The notes under the pieces are model-generated. The model searched no databases. It was not told where the DNA came from and worked only from the letters and a program-made list of their open reading frames with translations. Shown piece by piece: positions 51,498 to 62,585 of a stretch of 64,000 bases of DNA. The stretch's first letter is position 1, and every line of letters begins with the position of its first letter. The stretch comes from Phorcus lineatus (Eukaryota > Mollusca > Gastropoda > Trochida > Trochidae). Position numbers and translations under genes: made by a program. The DNA lies in assembly GCA_921293015.1 (NCBI GenBank), contig OV121087.1:34765235-34829234 (forward strand), in the 5' to 3' direction.

Positions 51498-53740
51498 AGT
51501 AGAATCTCTGGTAATGTTAGACCTATGTAGATTGTTGTCAGAGGACCAGTTATTAAACGTTGTATATAGCTTAGTGTGTGAGTTATTGTTCAGCGCCGTT
51601 TAGGTAACATATCGGCTCTTTGCATTTCGGCATAGCTAAAGTGAAATATACATCGATTAAGTTATAAAGACGTTAAATATCCGCCCATAAAATTTACTTC
51701 TGCTGAAGGAGATTATAATTTGGCATAGTCAAAACTTAAAATTTAATAATTTTCACACTTTCATTCCCATTTTAACCCCCGAAAAATGTGTTCAGCAACC
51801 TTACAATGATTCAAATCATTTATATATCATTTCCCAGCTAAATGATTTTGATATTTGGCGAAATTAGAATTTTCAAGGCAAGCTTTCATATGTGACTTGG
51901 ACAATTGAAATGATAACTCTATTCTAGTAGAGATATACATATATCAGTTTGTTTGAAATTGAGGCTTGTAATTATTTGCAGTTGACAGATTTGAGGTAGG
52001 ATTCCATATTCTTTGATGATGGTAATATTTCAAAGAGCTAAATGAAATATGTAATCTTAAAACCTTTGAAATTATTTTGGTGAGAAATATCTGTTAACAA
52101 TTTTACAATGATTGAGATGATTGACTGGAAAACAATTATCAGAAAAGTAACTTACTGATCAACTTTTGCACATTGTAGAAACAACTAAAATTATCAGTAT
52201 TTTTCCATTCTGTGATGAATTCAAAATTCAAAAGTTCAGGGTGAGAATACAAATCTAAAAACCAGCTGGAAATTTCCCTTGAGAGTTGACAAAGCTTTTA
52301 TATGTCAGATGAATATGGAAAGTTTTTATGTAGAAAAATAATCCACTGTTTTTGACAGAAACACTTTCAATTTATTTTATCACATCAATCATGTTCAATC
52401 ACATTTAACATGCTTTGATTCACTCTCCACTGTCATAACAAGCGCGTTGACACTTATTTCAATATTGTTTTCACATATACATGGATTTGTGACAGGAAGT
52501 TGTCAAACATTTCTTTTGATATTTTATTGGATAAAATAACAATTGGGAAATAACTGTAATTTGCATTAAAATCATTTGCTCACCTAGGGGCCATGCCCTT
52601 AATAACCCTTTTTCATCTCTTTCTCCAGAAGCAGGAGTTAAAATGTGGTTCACAGACTCTTTGTCTATGGCTGTTGTATATATATATATTGTGTTCCAGA
52701 GGGTCCCTATTTCTGTTGTCTTCTTAAAAACAGATCTTTCAGACAGACCTCTTACAGTGATTGTTAATTGTAGATATAGTGACCTTGTAGCTCCAATAAG
52801 GTCCCCAGAAATCAAAACCAGAGAAGCTCTTTTGTCTTCTCCAAAATAAATGAAAAGCTGAACAGATCTTTTAGCTGTGCCATCTCTATGACCAATAAGA
52901 ATTAACTGATATTTATTAAACCTCTGATTCTGCTTCCAGAAATATTGGTGTTTGTTTTCACATGCATTTCAAGAATTTAAAATCCTAATAAGCTACAGAG
53001 CCAATGGCTATACTCTTATAGATTCATCTCAGCAGCGTTTAGAAGCAGTGTAAATTTTTTATTAATTATATCTGTTACATCAGGACTGTTTTTGTCTCAT
53101 CATTTCACGATTTAAGTACAGGAACATTTCAATTATCCATTACATTTATATTTACTTATATTTCAATGTTGGTTATGTGTTAGAAATTAAGTATTGCAGG
53201 AAAGTCTGTCACCAAATATGTTGCAAGTTGATTTTAGAATTATCTGTCAGGGGATCATGAATGGAATTCTTCTGAAAACTAATAGTTATTGTTTAAAGCA
53301 AAAACCCAAGTAGTAATATTTGGGATTTCAGAGCAATTGCTTGTATGTACCAAATTTAGTTATGAAAACCGTAACATTTAAATTGAGTTAGAAACCGAAT
53401 GCTATGCACGATATGCATATAAATACATATACTTAATGTTTATTGCGTATGTTGTGGCCCAGTAGTTATTATTATTTGCGCCACAGTACATTATGGATGC
53501 GTTATTTACTAATTACACAAATACGCACTCTATGTGCAACACTGCGCATGTACCGAGAAGTATGTATTTTTTATTATTAATATTTATATATAATATATTT
53601 ATTACAACAGTCTCTTATTAAACAAATGGTTACTGTATTACAAAACACTGACGTATTACAACTCACTTTGAAAATTACCGATACATCAACTTACCGTAAC
53701 TAAATCTCTCAACGTGCCGCCTGTTTTATGTCGACCTGCC
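51498..53740. other. intergenic DNA, nothing recognised
   Basis: AT-rich sequence with no supported gene. Overlapping short frames on both strands near 52471-52849 are not backed by motifs. Confidence 0.35.
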
Positions 53741-53875
53741 TCCAACACGTGCTATTGGGGGGGGGGGTCGACTTATAAACAAGGTATATGATTTTGACAG
53801 CAATTTTGGGGCCTGAGAAAGGGGGTCGACTTTTACACAGGGTCGACTTATACACTGTAATATACGGTAATGTTT
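53740..53875. mobile_element. relic repeat with GTCGACTTATA motifs and TATACGGTA end
   Basis: GTCGACTTATAAACAAGGTA, GGGGGTCGACTTTTACACA, GGGTCGACTTATACACTG and then TAATATACGGTA form the style of a common non-autonomous repeat end. A related, inverted relic lies at about 63780 (ATACCGTATATTTCAATGTA). Family not assigned. Confidence 0.45.
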
Positions 53876-55070
53876 CTGAAAGTTGCAGTGATATTTCACT
53901 GTTTGAAGAAAATATGTGATTAGCTTTGTCTTTGAAAAAGAGTTTCTTTAACTCAACTGGCTGATATGACAATGTTTGTATTTTATAACTCTGATAAATT
54001 ACTTAGCCCCAATATTCTCTCTCTTTATTCCAGAGAAATTCTGTGAACTGCAATGTTTGCAGTTGAATTTGAGCTAAGAAATTTCACACACACAAATTGA
54101 ACAAAAATATATTCAGAGGAAGAGTAAAATTCAAATTATCAATTTTAAAATGCTTTAAAATGTGATTGAAATTGCTTCTTTAAAGAATAGAGGTGTCATT
54201 TGAATTATTGCCTATTCTCGAATCATTTCCCTCCTAACAGTTTTATGACACGTCCCAATATTTAAGAGCTTTCCAAAAATCAATGAAAATTAATTTGTAG
54301 GGAATGGATGAAAGGGACCTAATCAGTTATGATCTTATTGGTGAAGCATCCTTTAATAAAGATAAAAATGTACTGTGCTCCTGCCTTTATGAAGGAGGGA
54401 CAATATTGGGTAACTTTATTATTTCTTCATCAGACGGAGTGACCTCCCTTTATGACCTCTTCAAATATTCTGTTTCCAGAAGCAGACTCTCCTTATTACA
54501 AAAGACAGCATTAAGCAATATTTTATGTGAAAAGCTATTTTTTATGTGAAAAGCAATATTTTATGTGAAAAGTAATATTTTCTGTAATCTGTTGGTCTCT
54601 ATATAGCTGCTATATCCTTTGTTCTTTTCTTTTCATCTCATAATGAAAATATACCATACAGACACTGGTCAGGCTATGGTTAAGCTTTTTTTAATTTACA
54701 ATAGTAGTTTTTACATGAGGGTAATTTCCTTCCTCATTATTTGCATAGATTTTTAGAGCTGTTACAGTATGAGTGTTAATTATTTTTTTTTTTTCATATG
54801 AAATTGTTTAATTATTATTATTTAAAGTTGTTTTAATTCTACAGATATTAAATCCTATATTTCCTCAAAGGTATTTTGTAAGTATCTTTACAGTCCCTCC
54901 TGTGTTCTACAATTCTGCAGTTGCAGAAAAAATCATAGATATAGGCTTCCAATGCGGAAAATGGTATCGTCCGCGGAAAAGTTATTTTAAAGCAGAATGC
55001 AGAATCTTATGCAGAATATAGTAATTCTGGGTACAGAACTGACTTAAATCTGCCACCGAATTCTTAATAT
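53876..55070. other. intergenic DNA, nothing recognised
   Basis: The 81-codon frame at 54304-54549 has a plausible composition but no family motif. It is followed by short repeats of TTTATGTGAAAAG at about 54520-54575. I do not call it a gene. Confidence 0.3.
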
Positions 55071-55074
55071 ACCT

Positions 55075-55160
55075 TTGCGGAATCCAGGAGGGAGTAGTTT
55101 TACGCTCTGACGAAGGCCCTTGAAGGGTTGAAACATGTAAGTTTTATGAATAAACTTCTT
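55075..55160 (+). mobile_element. possible retroelement 3' tail (CTGACGAAGGCCC...GGGTTGAAAC hairpin)
   Basis: CTGACGAAGGCCCTTGAAGG followed by GTTGAAAC forms a short stem (GGCCC with GGGTT, counting G-U pairs). It precedes GAATAAACTTCTTCTGG. CTGAYGAAGGC...GCCGAAACG-type hairpins are common at the 3' ends of animal retroelements. The CTGANGA...GAAA arrangement also resembles a hammerhead ribozyme core, but I could not place the remaining stems. Confidence 0.35.
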
Positions 55161-55206
55161 CTGGTTGTGGTGGATTACTCATAGACGTAGGAACACTTCA
55201 AAACTT

Positions 55207-55267
55207 GGGGGGGGGGGGGGGGGCGCAAGATTTTTCATTTGTTACGCAGGGGGGGGGGGGGGGGGGG
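55207..55267. repeat. paired poly-G runs (17 G and 19 G)
   Basis: Two uninterrupted G runs at 55207-55223 and 55249-55267 are separated by 25 bp. They could form G-quadruplexes. Run lengths may be affected by sequencing error. Confidence 0.85.
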
Positions 55268-55269
55268 TG

Positions 55270-57290
55270 TAAAGGTTTAGGAGAAACTTAGTGCAGTATC
55301 ATGACAGAAGGCTTTGCTCTTTTAAAACATTCAGTAACGTTAGTCATCGTTAATACAGTGCCACCTGTTTGAGTTTGTTTAATCAAAAATTACCTAAATT
55401 GATATCTTCACCAGCACCTATTTCACTTTAGATATGGTTTTTAATTAGTGTATGTGTAGTTGTTTTGCAATACTACCTCTTCTTTTGCTTTTGAGTGACA
55501 AGAAATTTAAAATATGTATTCTATCATTCACGGAATTAGACACGTTATATTTTATTTTACCTGTGAGAATTAAAAACATGTCTTCATCTCAATGTATAGT
55601 GCTAAAAATTAATTTTCAAAATGTAAACCTTTTACCCTTAAGAAACCAGTAATAACTAGGTTTTTGAGCCGAGTTTCAGGTCTGTAGGGGGAAGGGTTAA
55701 CACAAGGCTTCACAATTACAAAAGGTGTCCCTTAAGTGGCTTGCCTGAAATAATAAACAATGCAAATACAGGAGTTTTGTTGTTTTAATTTTTCTATTAG
55801 TATTATTCACCCTTCAGAAAAGGGTTCATCAGTATTTCATTATCATATGATGCCGATTTTGAATGAATTAACTCTCAAATTGGTAAAAAAAAACGTCCAG
55901 ATATATGTGCTATTTCCCCTTTATCATTTCTTTCTTGAAATAAATATTTATTCGCATTTTAATCGAATAATAAGGAAAATGATAATTTCATGTTGAGGAT
56001 ATATATGTATATATTGTGTAGGTGAATTTCTTTGTTAACCCCTGATATTTTTTTAAAGTAAAAAATTTTCATTTATGTTGCTTCCTTGAAAAGCCTTTAC
56101 CTTTTTCGATAAAACAATTTACAAAAAGTTAAGGTTTTCTATTCGAAGCTTTTGTTAGAGCAATTTCTCAATTCTTAAAGCCATCAATCTGTGGTCCAAG
56201 TAACCAAAACATTGTAATGAAAAATATCAAATAGAAATTTATAACATTATTTCTTGTCAATAATGCACATATAGATCATATTCACACATGCAATTAATAT
56301 AACTTCTAAGTTGGTTTGAATTTCTCAAAGAAGAAATGAAAAAAAATAATCAAAAGAGTTAAAAAAACTAATAAATAATCATGTGTTATATTACAACAAA
56401 CTGAATATACAATGATTGCTTTATGTTTATGGCTTTAATTTCCGTATAAGAATATGCATTTTTGCGTAAATGAAATTTAATAGGATGTTTATGAGTTACA
56501 TGATCCTCAAATAAAAACGTTATTTCAATCCTGAAGCAAAAATGACGCTCCATTAACTTAATGTTTTCATTGTAATTTTAAAAGGCTGGCATAAATCTAT
56601 TGATTGAAATTTATTTCCGTGAAACATTTTCCATTTGTTCTAAATCAATGTCTAATATTCCATTTTGGAACTATAAAAATGTATATTTCAATTACATGAC
56701 CGAGAAACCGTTACATTTGACAAAACCAAGACAGATATATTGACACTTTTATTTTCTGTATGTGATTGATTGGAAATGTTCTGGAACTAAATTTCAGGTT
56801 GTCCGCTAAAAAAATAACTTAAGCGATAAAAATCAAATCTAAAGCTGTAAGATTTTGTTCAATGACATTAACCAGACACAACGGTAAAATTGAAATGTTT
56901 TATAAAAGTGACAAAACTGTCATTTACACCCAAGGATGTGATAACATTGTGTAGGTATTGATTGCCAGTAAAATATGAAAGACAACTTCTTTAAGGGAAA
57001 ATGTAGTATAGCTAGAGTGTGTTGTTACCTACAAGGGCAATGATATTTGGGTTCATATCTTTCATATGATGTCCTATGTAACAAAATATAACGTTGATAT
57101 TGCAAAGTATCGACTGTTACCAAAAGACACATTTTAAAGCTTGTGGGTTTTTTTACAGTGACAATATGAAGGTAGAACGTCGCAATTATGATCGAAAAGC
57201 GGATAATGGTGTGCGTCAAATAGTCAAACGTAATTTTGGAGACTTATCTAAAACAGCCAGGAGGGCAGTTAGGAGTTGATAGTGTTTTTA
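55270..57290. other. intergenic DNA, nothing firmly recognised
   Basis: AT-rich. An open stretch at 57165-57279 (MKVERRNYDRKADNGV...) follows a possible acceptor TTTTTTTACAG and ends just before the inverted repeat at 57292. It might be a last exon of something, but I cannot name it. Confidence 0.3.
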
Positions 57291-57690
57291 GGTTATATGG
57301 GTCTTTTTCAAAAAATGTCAAAATTCCTGTCCCGCAATAAGGAATGGTCATATGAAAAAAAATTGACAACATTTAAACTATTTTTTAAGTTTAACATACT
57401 GGGTATGATCTTGATACATGAATAAAATCTCATTTTCATTGTTAATCATGTTTATTTTCAGTCAGGTGTGGAATCAGTATGCCATGTACTGCAAAAAACT
57501 CATGTCCCAATTTTTTTTTTCAAACTTTGAAACAGATAAATTAATACAAATTCCACATACATTTCCATATTTCAGGTAATTATTATTTAGTCTTGGTGTT
57601 CTTATTGAGCTTTTATTGTTGGTTTTATGTAACTGCATTTGGAAATGTGAAAAAAAATGATGGAAATGCTTGTCCCATGAAGCATGTTCC

Positions 57691-58693
57691 TTCCTGTTAC
57701 TTTTTGGTAAATTCCATTCAATACAATGAAACCTCCCTCTGAATCAAAAGGGAACTGGGTCATAAAAAGGTCTCTTCCTGTTAGGCCAGCATGGCAGAGT
57801 GAAAGACAGAAATCAATGGTAGATTTTTAAATCCAGACAATCAAAGGTTGAAAAGGTGAGTAGTACTTTTTAAATGATTCTATCCTGTTACTGATGTATG
57901 TAGGATTTCTAATGCAGGTTAATTTTTTTAATTGACCTCATTATCTGTGGCATTGGTCTAAGATTAATTTCCAAACAATATGTTTCCACAGTAGATTAAC
58001 CATCACTCAATAATGATTGGTATAAGATGAAAAATTCTCTCCTGTTACTTTCCTTCCTGTTACTGAGTATCTGATAACAGGAAAGAACCCATTTGGTAAC
58101 AGGAAAGAATGTTACAAATGCAATGTTACAAAACGTGGTAACAGGAAAGAAATAACTTATATGTGAATAGTATAAGTTGCTAATTGTGTATTTTATGACA
58201 GATTCCAAGCAACCAGTAAGTAGAAACTTGATGGAGCAGGATATATAAAGTTGTTTTATTGAACATTTAACTACCCAATGTAATATTATTGGTCTATTTT
58301 GCTTTCGTGTTCAAAATGGTAACAGGACGGAAACAACATAGATTACAGGATAGTATTATCTTACTCTTGATTATCATACCATGTTCTATGACATTCCAAA
58401 AAATACATATGATTGAAGGGATTTGTAATGACTGCTCCCAGAACATGTATTTATCAAAACCAGTCATTTTTTCTGTTGCTATAATGTACAAAAGGGTAAC
58501 AGGATGGAAACAATGCGTAACAGGATAGAATTAGTTAACTCTTTACCAATGTAACAGCTTCAAAGAAAAAAAGCAAGTATTATTTGGGGGGGAAGGATTC
58601 GTAGTGGTTGCTTCTAAAACAAATACAATACTATATACATCTTAGAACCATTAAAGTTGGATATCTTCTGTAATTTTCAAAAAGGTAACAGGA
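57691..58693. repeat. left cluster of GGTAACAGGA[T/A][A/G]GAA motifs
   Basis: Copies in the inverted sense (TTCCTGTTAC) start at about 57691, 57882, 58039 and 58054, with a partial one at 57774. Copies in the forward sense (GGTAACAGGA) start at about 58095, 58137, 58318, 58495, 58516 and 58684, with partials at 58074 and 58344. Orientation switches once, near 58070, from all inverted to all forward. The sequence between copies is not repeated, so this is a dispersed motif rather than a tandem array. Confidence 0.8.
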
Positions 58694-58771
58694 TAGAATT
58701 GGCTGCTTATATGTTTCGTATAACTGTTTTCAAGAAACCAAAAAGTAAAAATCAGGAAAAGAAAAAGTTTC

Positions 58772-59880
58772 ATGGGCATTTGGCAGATATTCGCCCTTGC
58801 CACTGTTCTCAAAATGCCTGTATTCTCTGTGTATCCGGCTTTTGGAAACAGTCTTCTGAGGAAACATATCCACAGGCTTGTGATCCCAAGAGTTCAGTTT
58901 TTGACTGACCCTGGATACATCATGTGGACTTCGACCAGAACAGACATGAGACCAATAAATTGGATTCCCAACCATTTTGTGCCTGTCCTTCTCATTGGTG
59001 ATGGACCAAAGGATGATGCAGAGAATGGACAGAGTGGTGTTGAAGAGAATAGACAGAGCAGTGTTGAAGAGGAGAGACAGAGTAGTGGTGAAGAGAAGGG
59101 ACAGAGTAGTGGTGGAGAGAAGGGACAGAGTGGTGGTGGAGAGAAGGGACAGGGTGGTGGTGTTGAAGAGAAGAGACAGAGTAGTGGTGAAGAGAAGGGA
59201 CAGAGTAGTGGTGGAGAGAAGGGACCAAAGGATGATGGAGAGAAGGGACCAAAGGATGATGGAGAGAAGGGAAAGAGTAGTGAAGAGAAGGGACGGAGTG
59301 GTGGTGAAGAGAAGAGACAGAGTAGTGGTGAAGAGAAGGGACAGAGTAGTGGTTGAGAGAAGGGACAGAGTGGTGGTGGAGAGAAGGGACAGAGTGGTGG
59401 TGTTGAAGAGAAGAGACAGAGTAGTGGTGAAGAGAAGGGACAGAGTAGTGGTGGAGAGAAGGGACCAAAGGATGATGGAGAGAAGGGACCAAAGGATGCT
59501 GGAGAGAAGGGACCAAAGGATGATGGAGAGAAGGGACCAAAGGATGATGGAGAGAAGGGAAAGAGTAGTGAAGAGAAGGGACAGAGTGGTGGTGAAGAGA
59601 AGGGCCAGAGTGGTGGTGGTGGAGAGAAGGGACAGAGTGGTGGTGAAGAGAAGGGACAGAGTGGTGGTGGTGGAGAGAAGGGACAGAGAGGTGGTGGTGG
59701 AGAGAAGGGACAGAGTGGTGGTGGAGGGAATGGACCAAAGGATGATGGAGAGAAGGGACAGAGTGGTGGCGGAGAGAAGGGACAGAGTGGTGGTGAAGAG
59801 AAGGGACCCAAGGATGATGAAGAGAAGGAACTGATGGTTGATGGAGAGAATGAGCGACTGGGAAATAGTGAGCAGAGTAT
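58772..59880 (+). pseudogene. OTU/vertnin-like C-terminal region fused to a long EKGQ-type repeat, interrupted
   Basis: The frame starting at 58772 begins MGIWQIFALATVLKMPVFSV, then YPAFGNSLLRKHIHRLVIPR, IMWTS and WIPNHFVPVLL. The pattern (Gly-aromatic start, VFSVYP, final NHFVP with a candidate catalytic His) resembles the second half of OTU-like/vertnin-type cysteine peptidase domains. The catalytic Cys half is not seen upstream, so an exon or the start is missing. From about 59003 the protein becomes repeats of EEKGQSSGG, EKGPKDDG and EEKRQ. A TGA at 59354 interrupts the frame where sister units read GGA. Beyond it the same frame continues to about 59919. I infer a decayed or recently broken gene. 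Confidence 0.5.
59003..59850 (+). repeat. coding-type minisatellite (GAGAAGGGACAGAGTGGTGG family)
   Basis: Imperfect units built from GGAGAGAAGGGACAGAGTGG and GGAGAGAAGGGACCAAAGGA, all multiples of 3 nt. A large block at about 59136-59290 is duplicated at about 59380-59580. Because the unit has no stop in several frames, long open frames also exist on both strands (for example 58977-59834 plus and 58894-59811 minus); these are shadows. Confidence 0.9.
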
Positions 59881-59889
59881 TTATGGTCT

Positions 59890-60198
59890 TTGTCTGAGAA
59901 TGTTGGAATTACAGACATAAGTATTTTACTCAATCAATATGTTGTAGTTGAGTATGATGGTCGTCCATATCCTGGATTTGTCACAGATATCAACGACAAT
60001 GCCGTATACTGTGAATGTATGCATCATGTAGGGAGGACAATTAATGACTTTTATTGGTCAAGATTACTAAAAGATGAATGCTGGTATGAATATGGTAGTA
60101 TCATCGCAATAATTCCAAAGCCTGAACTTATTGTTGGATCCAACACCCACTTTGCTGTTGAGAGCCGGCTTTGGCAAAAAATCATGGATTCAATGTAA
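59890..60198 (+). CDS. SH3/Tudor-like domain fragment, frame-shifted from the repeat ORF
   Basis: An open frame of 102 codons holds ILLNQYVVVEYDGRPYPGFV, then DNAVYCECMHHVG, FYWSRLLKDECWYEYGSIIA and FAVESRLWQKIMDSM before the stop. Alternating beta-strand patterns, with Y-V-x-V-x-Y-D-G-x-P-Y-P-G and C-W-Y-E-Y, look like a small SH3/Tudor-like barrel seen in many uncharacterised, often transposon-linked animal proteins. It lies one frame away from the EKGQ repeat, joined by no clear intron. The first codon at 59890 is TTG rather than ATG, so it is probably the C-terminal end of the same broken gene. Confidence 0.45.
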   Translation: MSENVGITDISILLNQYVVVEYDGRPYPGFVTDINDNAVYCECMHHVGRTINDFYWSRLLKDECWYEYGSIIAIIPKPELIVGSNTHFAVESRLWQKIMDSM

Positions 60199-60520
60199 AC
60201 TGCAAAGTATTGATGTTGAAGCTGATTTGAATGTTACATTATTGTTTGTTGTTAGTTAGAATTTCAGCTTTGTGTTAACACATTTTTCAAATTCCATTCC
60301 ACAATATTCATAGTTTGCAAAGTGTTGTTAGAAAAATCACTTTTATGTTCAAAGTTCAAAGATGACAAAGAGAATGGACAGAAACCGGATAAGAGCAAAC
60401 TTTTGACAAGGAGTCATTGATTCAATGTAAACTGCAAGTTATTGATGTACCGGTAGATGATTTGGACTTACATTATCTTCTTGTTGTGAGTGGGAATCTA
60501 AGTTTTATTTCAGCAAAGGA
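60180..60520. repeat. duplicated 3' end of the repeat gene
   Basis: GATTCAATGTAAACTGCAAAG, TATTGATGT and the following text at about 60186-60260 recur at about 60418-60495. In between lies AAAGAGAATGGACAGAAACC, which echoes the coding minisatellite. It looks like a local duplication of the gene's stop region. Confidence 0.6.
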
Positions 60521-60599
60521 GCTGTTGGTATTTCAAGGAAATAATTCACTTTTAATGTCAATAGTTAATTATTAGTTTTGTCATTCAATTAGATGTTTC

Positions 60600-61375
60600 T
60601 CCCCTGTTACCTTGTGTTCCATCCTGTTACTGCTGTCATAAGATTAATGACTAAAATCTTGCTGTAAGCAAAATAGTCAAATTTGATGTTTCTATTGCGT
60701 TTGGTTGCTGACATACAATCGCTCGAGTTTGTCATGTTCTTTGGTCTTAGAAGATAATTTAAAAATATTATTCTTTACTGTTACTATTTAATTCTCTTCT
60801 GTTACCATAGAATCCATCCTGTTACTGCTGTCATAAGATTAATGTTTGAAATCTTGCTGTAAGCATAAGAGTCGGATTTGATGTGTCTATTGTGTTTGTT
60901 TGCTGACATACACTTGCTCAAGTTTGTCATTTCTCATTGAAAACATGTTCTTTGGTCTCAGAAGATAATTTCTGAATTAATATTCTTTACTGTTACTATT
61001 TCATTCTCTTCTGTTACCGTAGAATCCATCCTGTTACCGCTCATTTAAAAGTGGATTGTTAATTAAGTACATTCTCAATTAATGTTTGATTGCATTGATA
61101 TAACCCACCAAGATACATCAAACAGATGATGGATAATTTGATTTTAATGTCACTTCAAGGAAAGGGGTAGGTAAAATCAAAGCTATTCAGAATAAGTGCT
61201 TGAACAAAAGTTGGTATTGACGAAGACAACAAAAATGTTTTACATCCTTAATGAACAAGATTTATTTGGCAAATAGAAAACAAATATGACAGATTATCAT
61301 AATGAAAGTGAAAAAACATTACAAAATAAACAATTTCTAATTTATTCTACTCATGATATATTGGTAACAGGAAGG
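60600..61375. repeat. right cluster of GGTAACAGGA motifs in about 195-bp repeats
   Basis: Inverted copies (CCTGTTAC) start at about 60602, 60623, 60818 and 61029, with weaker TCTGTTACC copies at about 60799 and 61010. One forward copy (GGTAACAGGAAGGAA) is at about 61363. The block CTGTTACTGCTGTCATAAGA at 60624 recurs at 60819 and partly at 61030, so part of this cluster arose by tandem duplication. Confidence 0.75.
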
Positions 61376-61573
61376 AATAATTTTGGTCCATATGTCCATA
61401 TTTTTAAATTTTTAATTTATTTTAAGATGTCATTAAGATTGCATATTTCTGTTTTGCACACTTGAGTGTATTTCTGTTGTAATAAATCAATAAAATATGC
61501 ATTTTAACAAACATGACTTCTTAGTTTTCATTGCCTTGAAATCTTGACATTTTTTGAAAAAGACCCATATAAC

Positions 61574-62580
61574 TATTATCCATGTATATTGGACGTGATA
61601 TCTACACCTCTGTGCATTTATAAGGCTGTTTTTAGATTTTCATGGAAAAGTAGTATTTGTCATATATATGTCTTTTGGACATGAAAAGTTAAGATGTTTT
61701 GATTTTATATCACCACATATGACATTTAGGTTCGTATCAAAGGTAAATAATATGTTCTGAAAATCACGGAGTGGCTCTTTAACAGAATATTAGGTAACAG
61801 TTTATACTTTTAAGAAAACCTAACACAATTTGAGTATCTTCACTTTGATTTGACACCATGGACATCTATTGGTTAAAAAGAAACTGTCAATATCGCATGA
61901 AGTGACATCAACTTCTATATTCTTGGTAGTCGACATTTTGCCATATATACTAATGTCATTTTAAAGTAATAGACCACTGACGTCAGTTAAAAGGTGGCCC
62001 ACTAAAAGTAGAGAAGTTGTATATCCATAACATTTTTTTCATTATCCTTGAAGTACACTTCAACTTCTAGAAAGCCCTTAAAAGAAGGTATTCAAATGCA
62101 AAATTTTATTCAACACATTTTAACAAATATAGATTGTTGAAAAAGTATTGTAGGGTTACAAGAAAGAAAATAACCAGGGCCTCCTTTCTCAAAATAGGAG
62201 GGGTTTTTTTCTTGAGTGTAAACAGGAGAAATTCACAAAAAATTAATTTATGAAACAATTATTGTTTCCAAATAACTGTCCCTGCAAACTACTTAAGTAA
62301 GTTCTAGAAATGAATGGCATTGGCAACTCTTTACAGCAGTGTTTAACTACCAACTCACTTGTTTTAGAAAAGAAAAATGATAATTTCAAAAATATTTGTT
62401 TTTCCTGATCACCGACTTGAAGTTTTGAAGTAAACAATCCATAAACCCACCAATGATAAACCCCAGCCTTAGTAAAGATTTCATTGTGAAAGGAGACCCT
62501 TAGAGCTTTTTAGTTAGTGTTCGTGGATTGTGACTGGATATTTTACTAGTGCACATTCCTGATCTCTTCCTCCAATCTAT
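61574..62580. other. intergenic DNA, nothing recognised
   Basis: No gene seen. AAAATCACGGAGTGGCTCTTTAACAG at about 61761-61786 resembles a common repeat end but has no partner that I could find. Confidence 0.3.
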
Positions 62581-62585
62581 TCCTC

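Larger units (their letters stand above)
57292..61573. mobile_element. candidate 4.3-kb mobile unit with 30-bp terminal inverted repeats
   Basis: The 30 bp at 57292-57321 (starting GTTATATGGGTCTTTTTC) occur as a perfect inverted copy at 61544-61573. Between them, clusters of GGTAACAGGA-type motifs sit near the left end (57691-58693) and near the right end (60600-61375), flanking a repeat-rich coding region (58772-60198). Terminal inverted repeats plus subterminal motif clusters plus central cargo is the anatomy of several cut-and-paste transposon superfamilies, where subterminal motifs bind transposase (established). No transposase was recognised inside, and no target duplication was settled. 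That it is mobile is inference. Confidence 0.5.

Noticed and set aside
52471-52849. Overlapping 114-codon minus and 68-codon plus frames
   Set aside because: Frames on both strands over the same DNA without motifs are most likely chance.
58977-59834. Plus-strand 285-codon frame of VVKRRDRVVVERRD repeats
   Set aside because: It is another frame of the same minisatellite. The frame linked to the OTU-like domain is the better candidate.
58894-59933. Two long minus-strand open frames (305 and 313 codons) rich in Pro/Ser or His/Pro
   Set aside because: They are antisense shadows of the coding minisatellite, whose unit lacks stops in several frames. There is no domain outside the repeat and no splice or start support.
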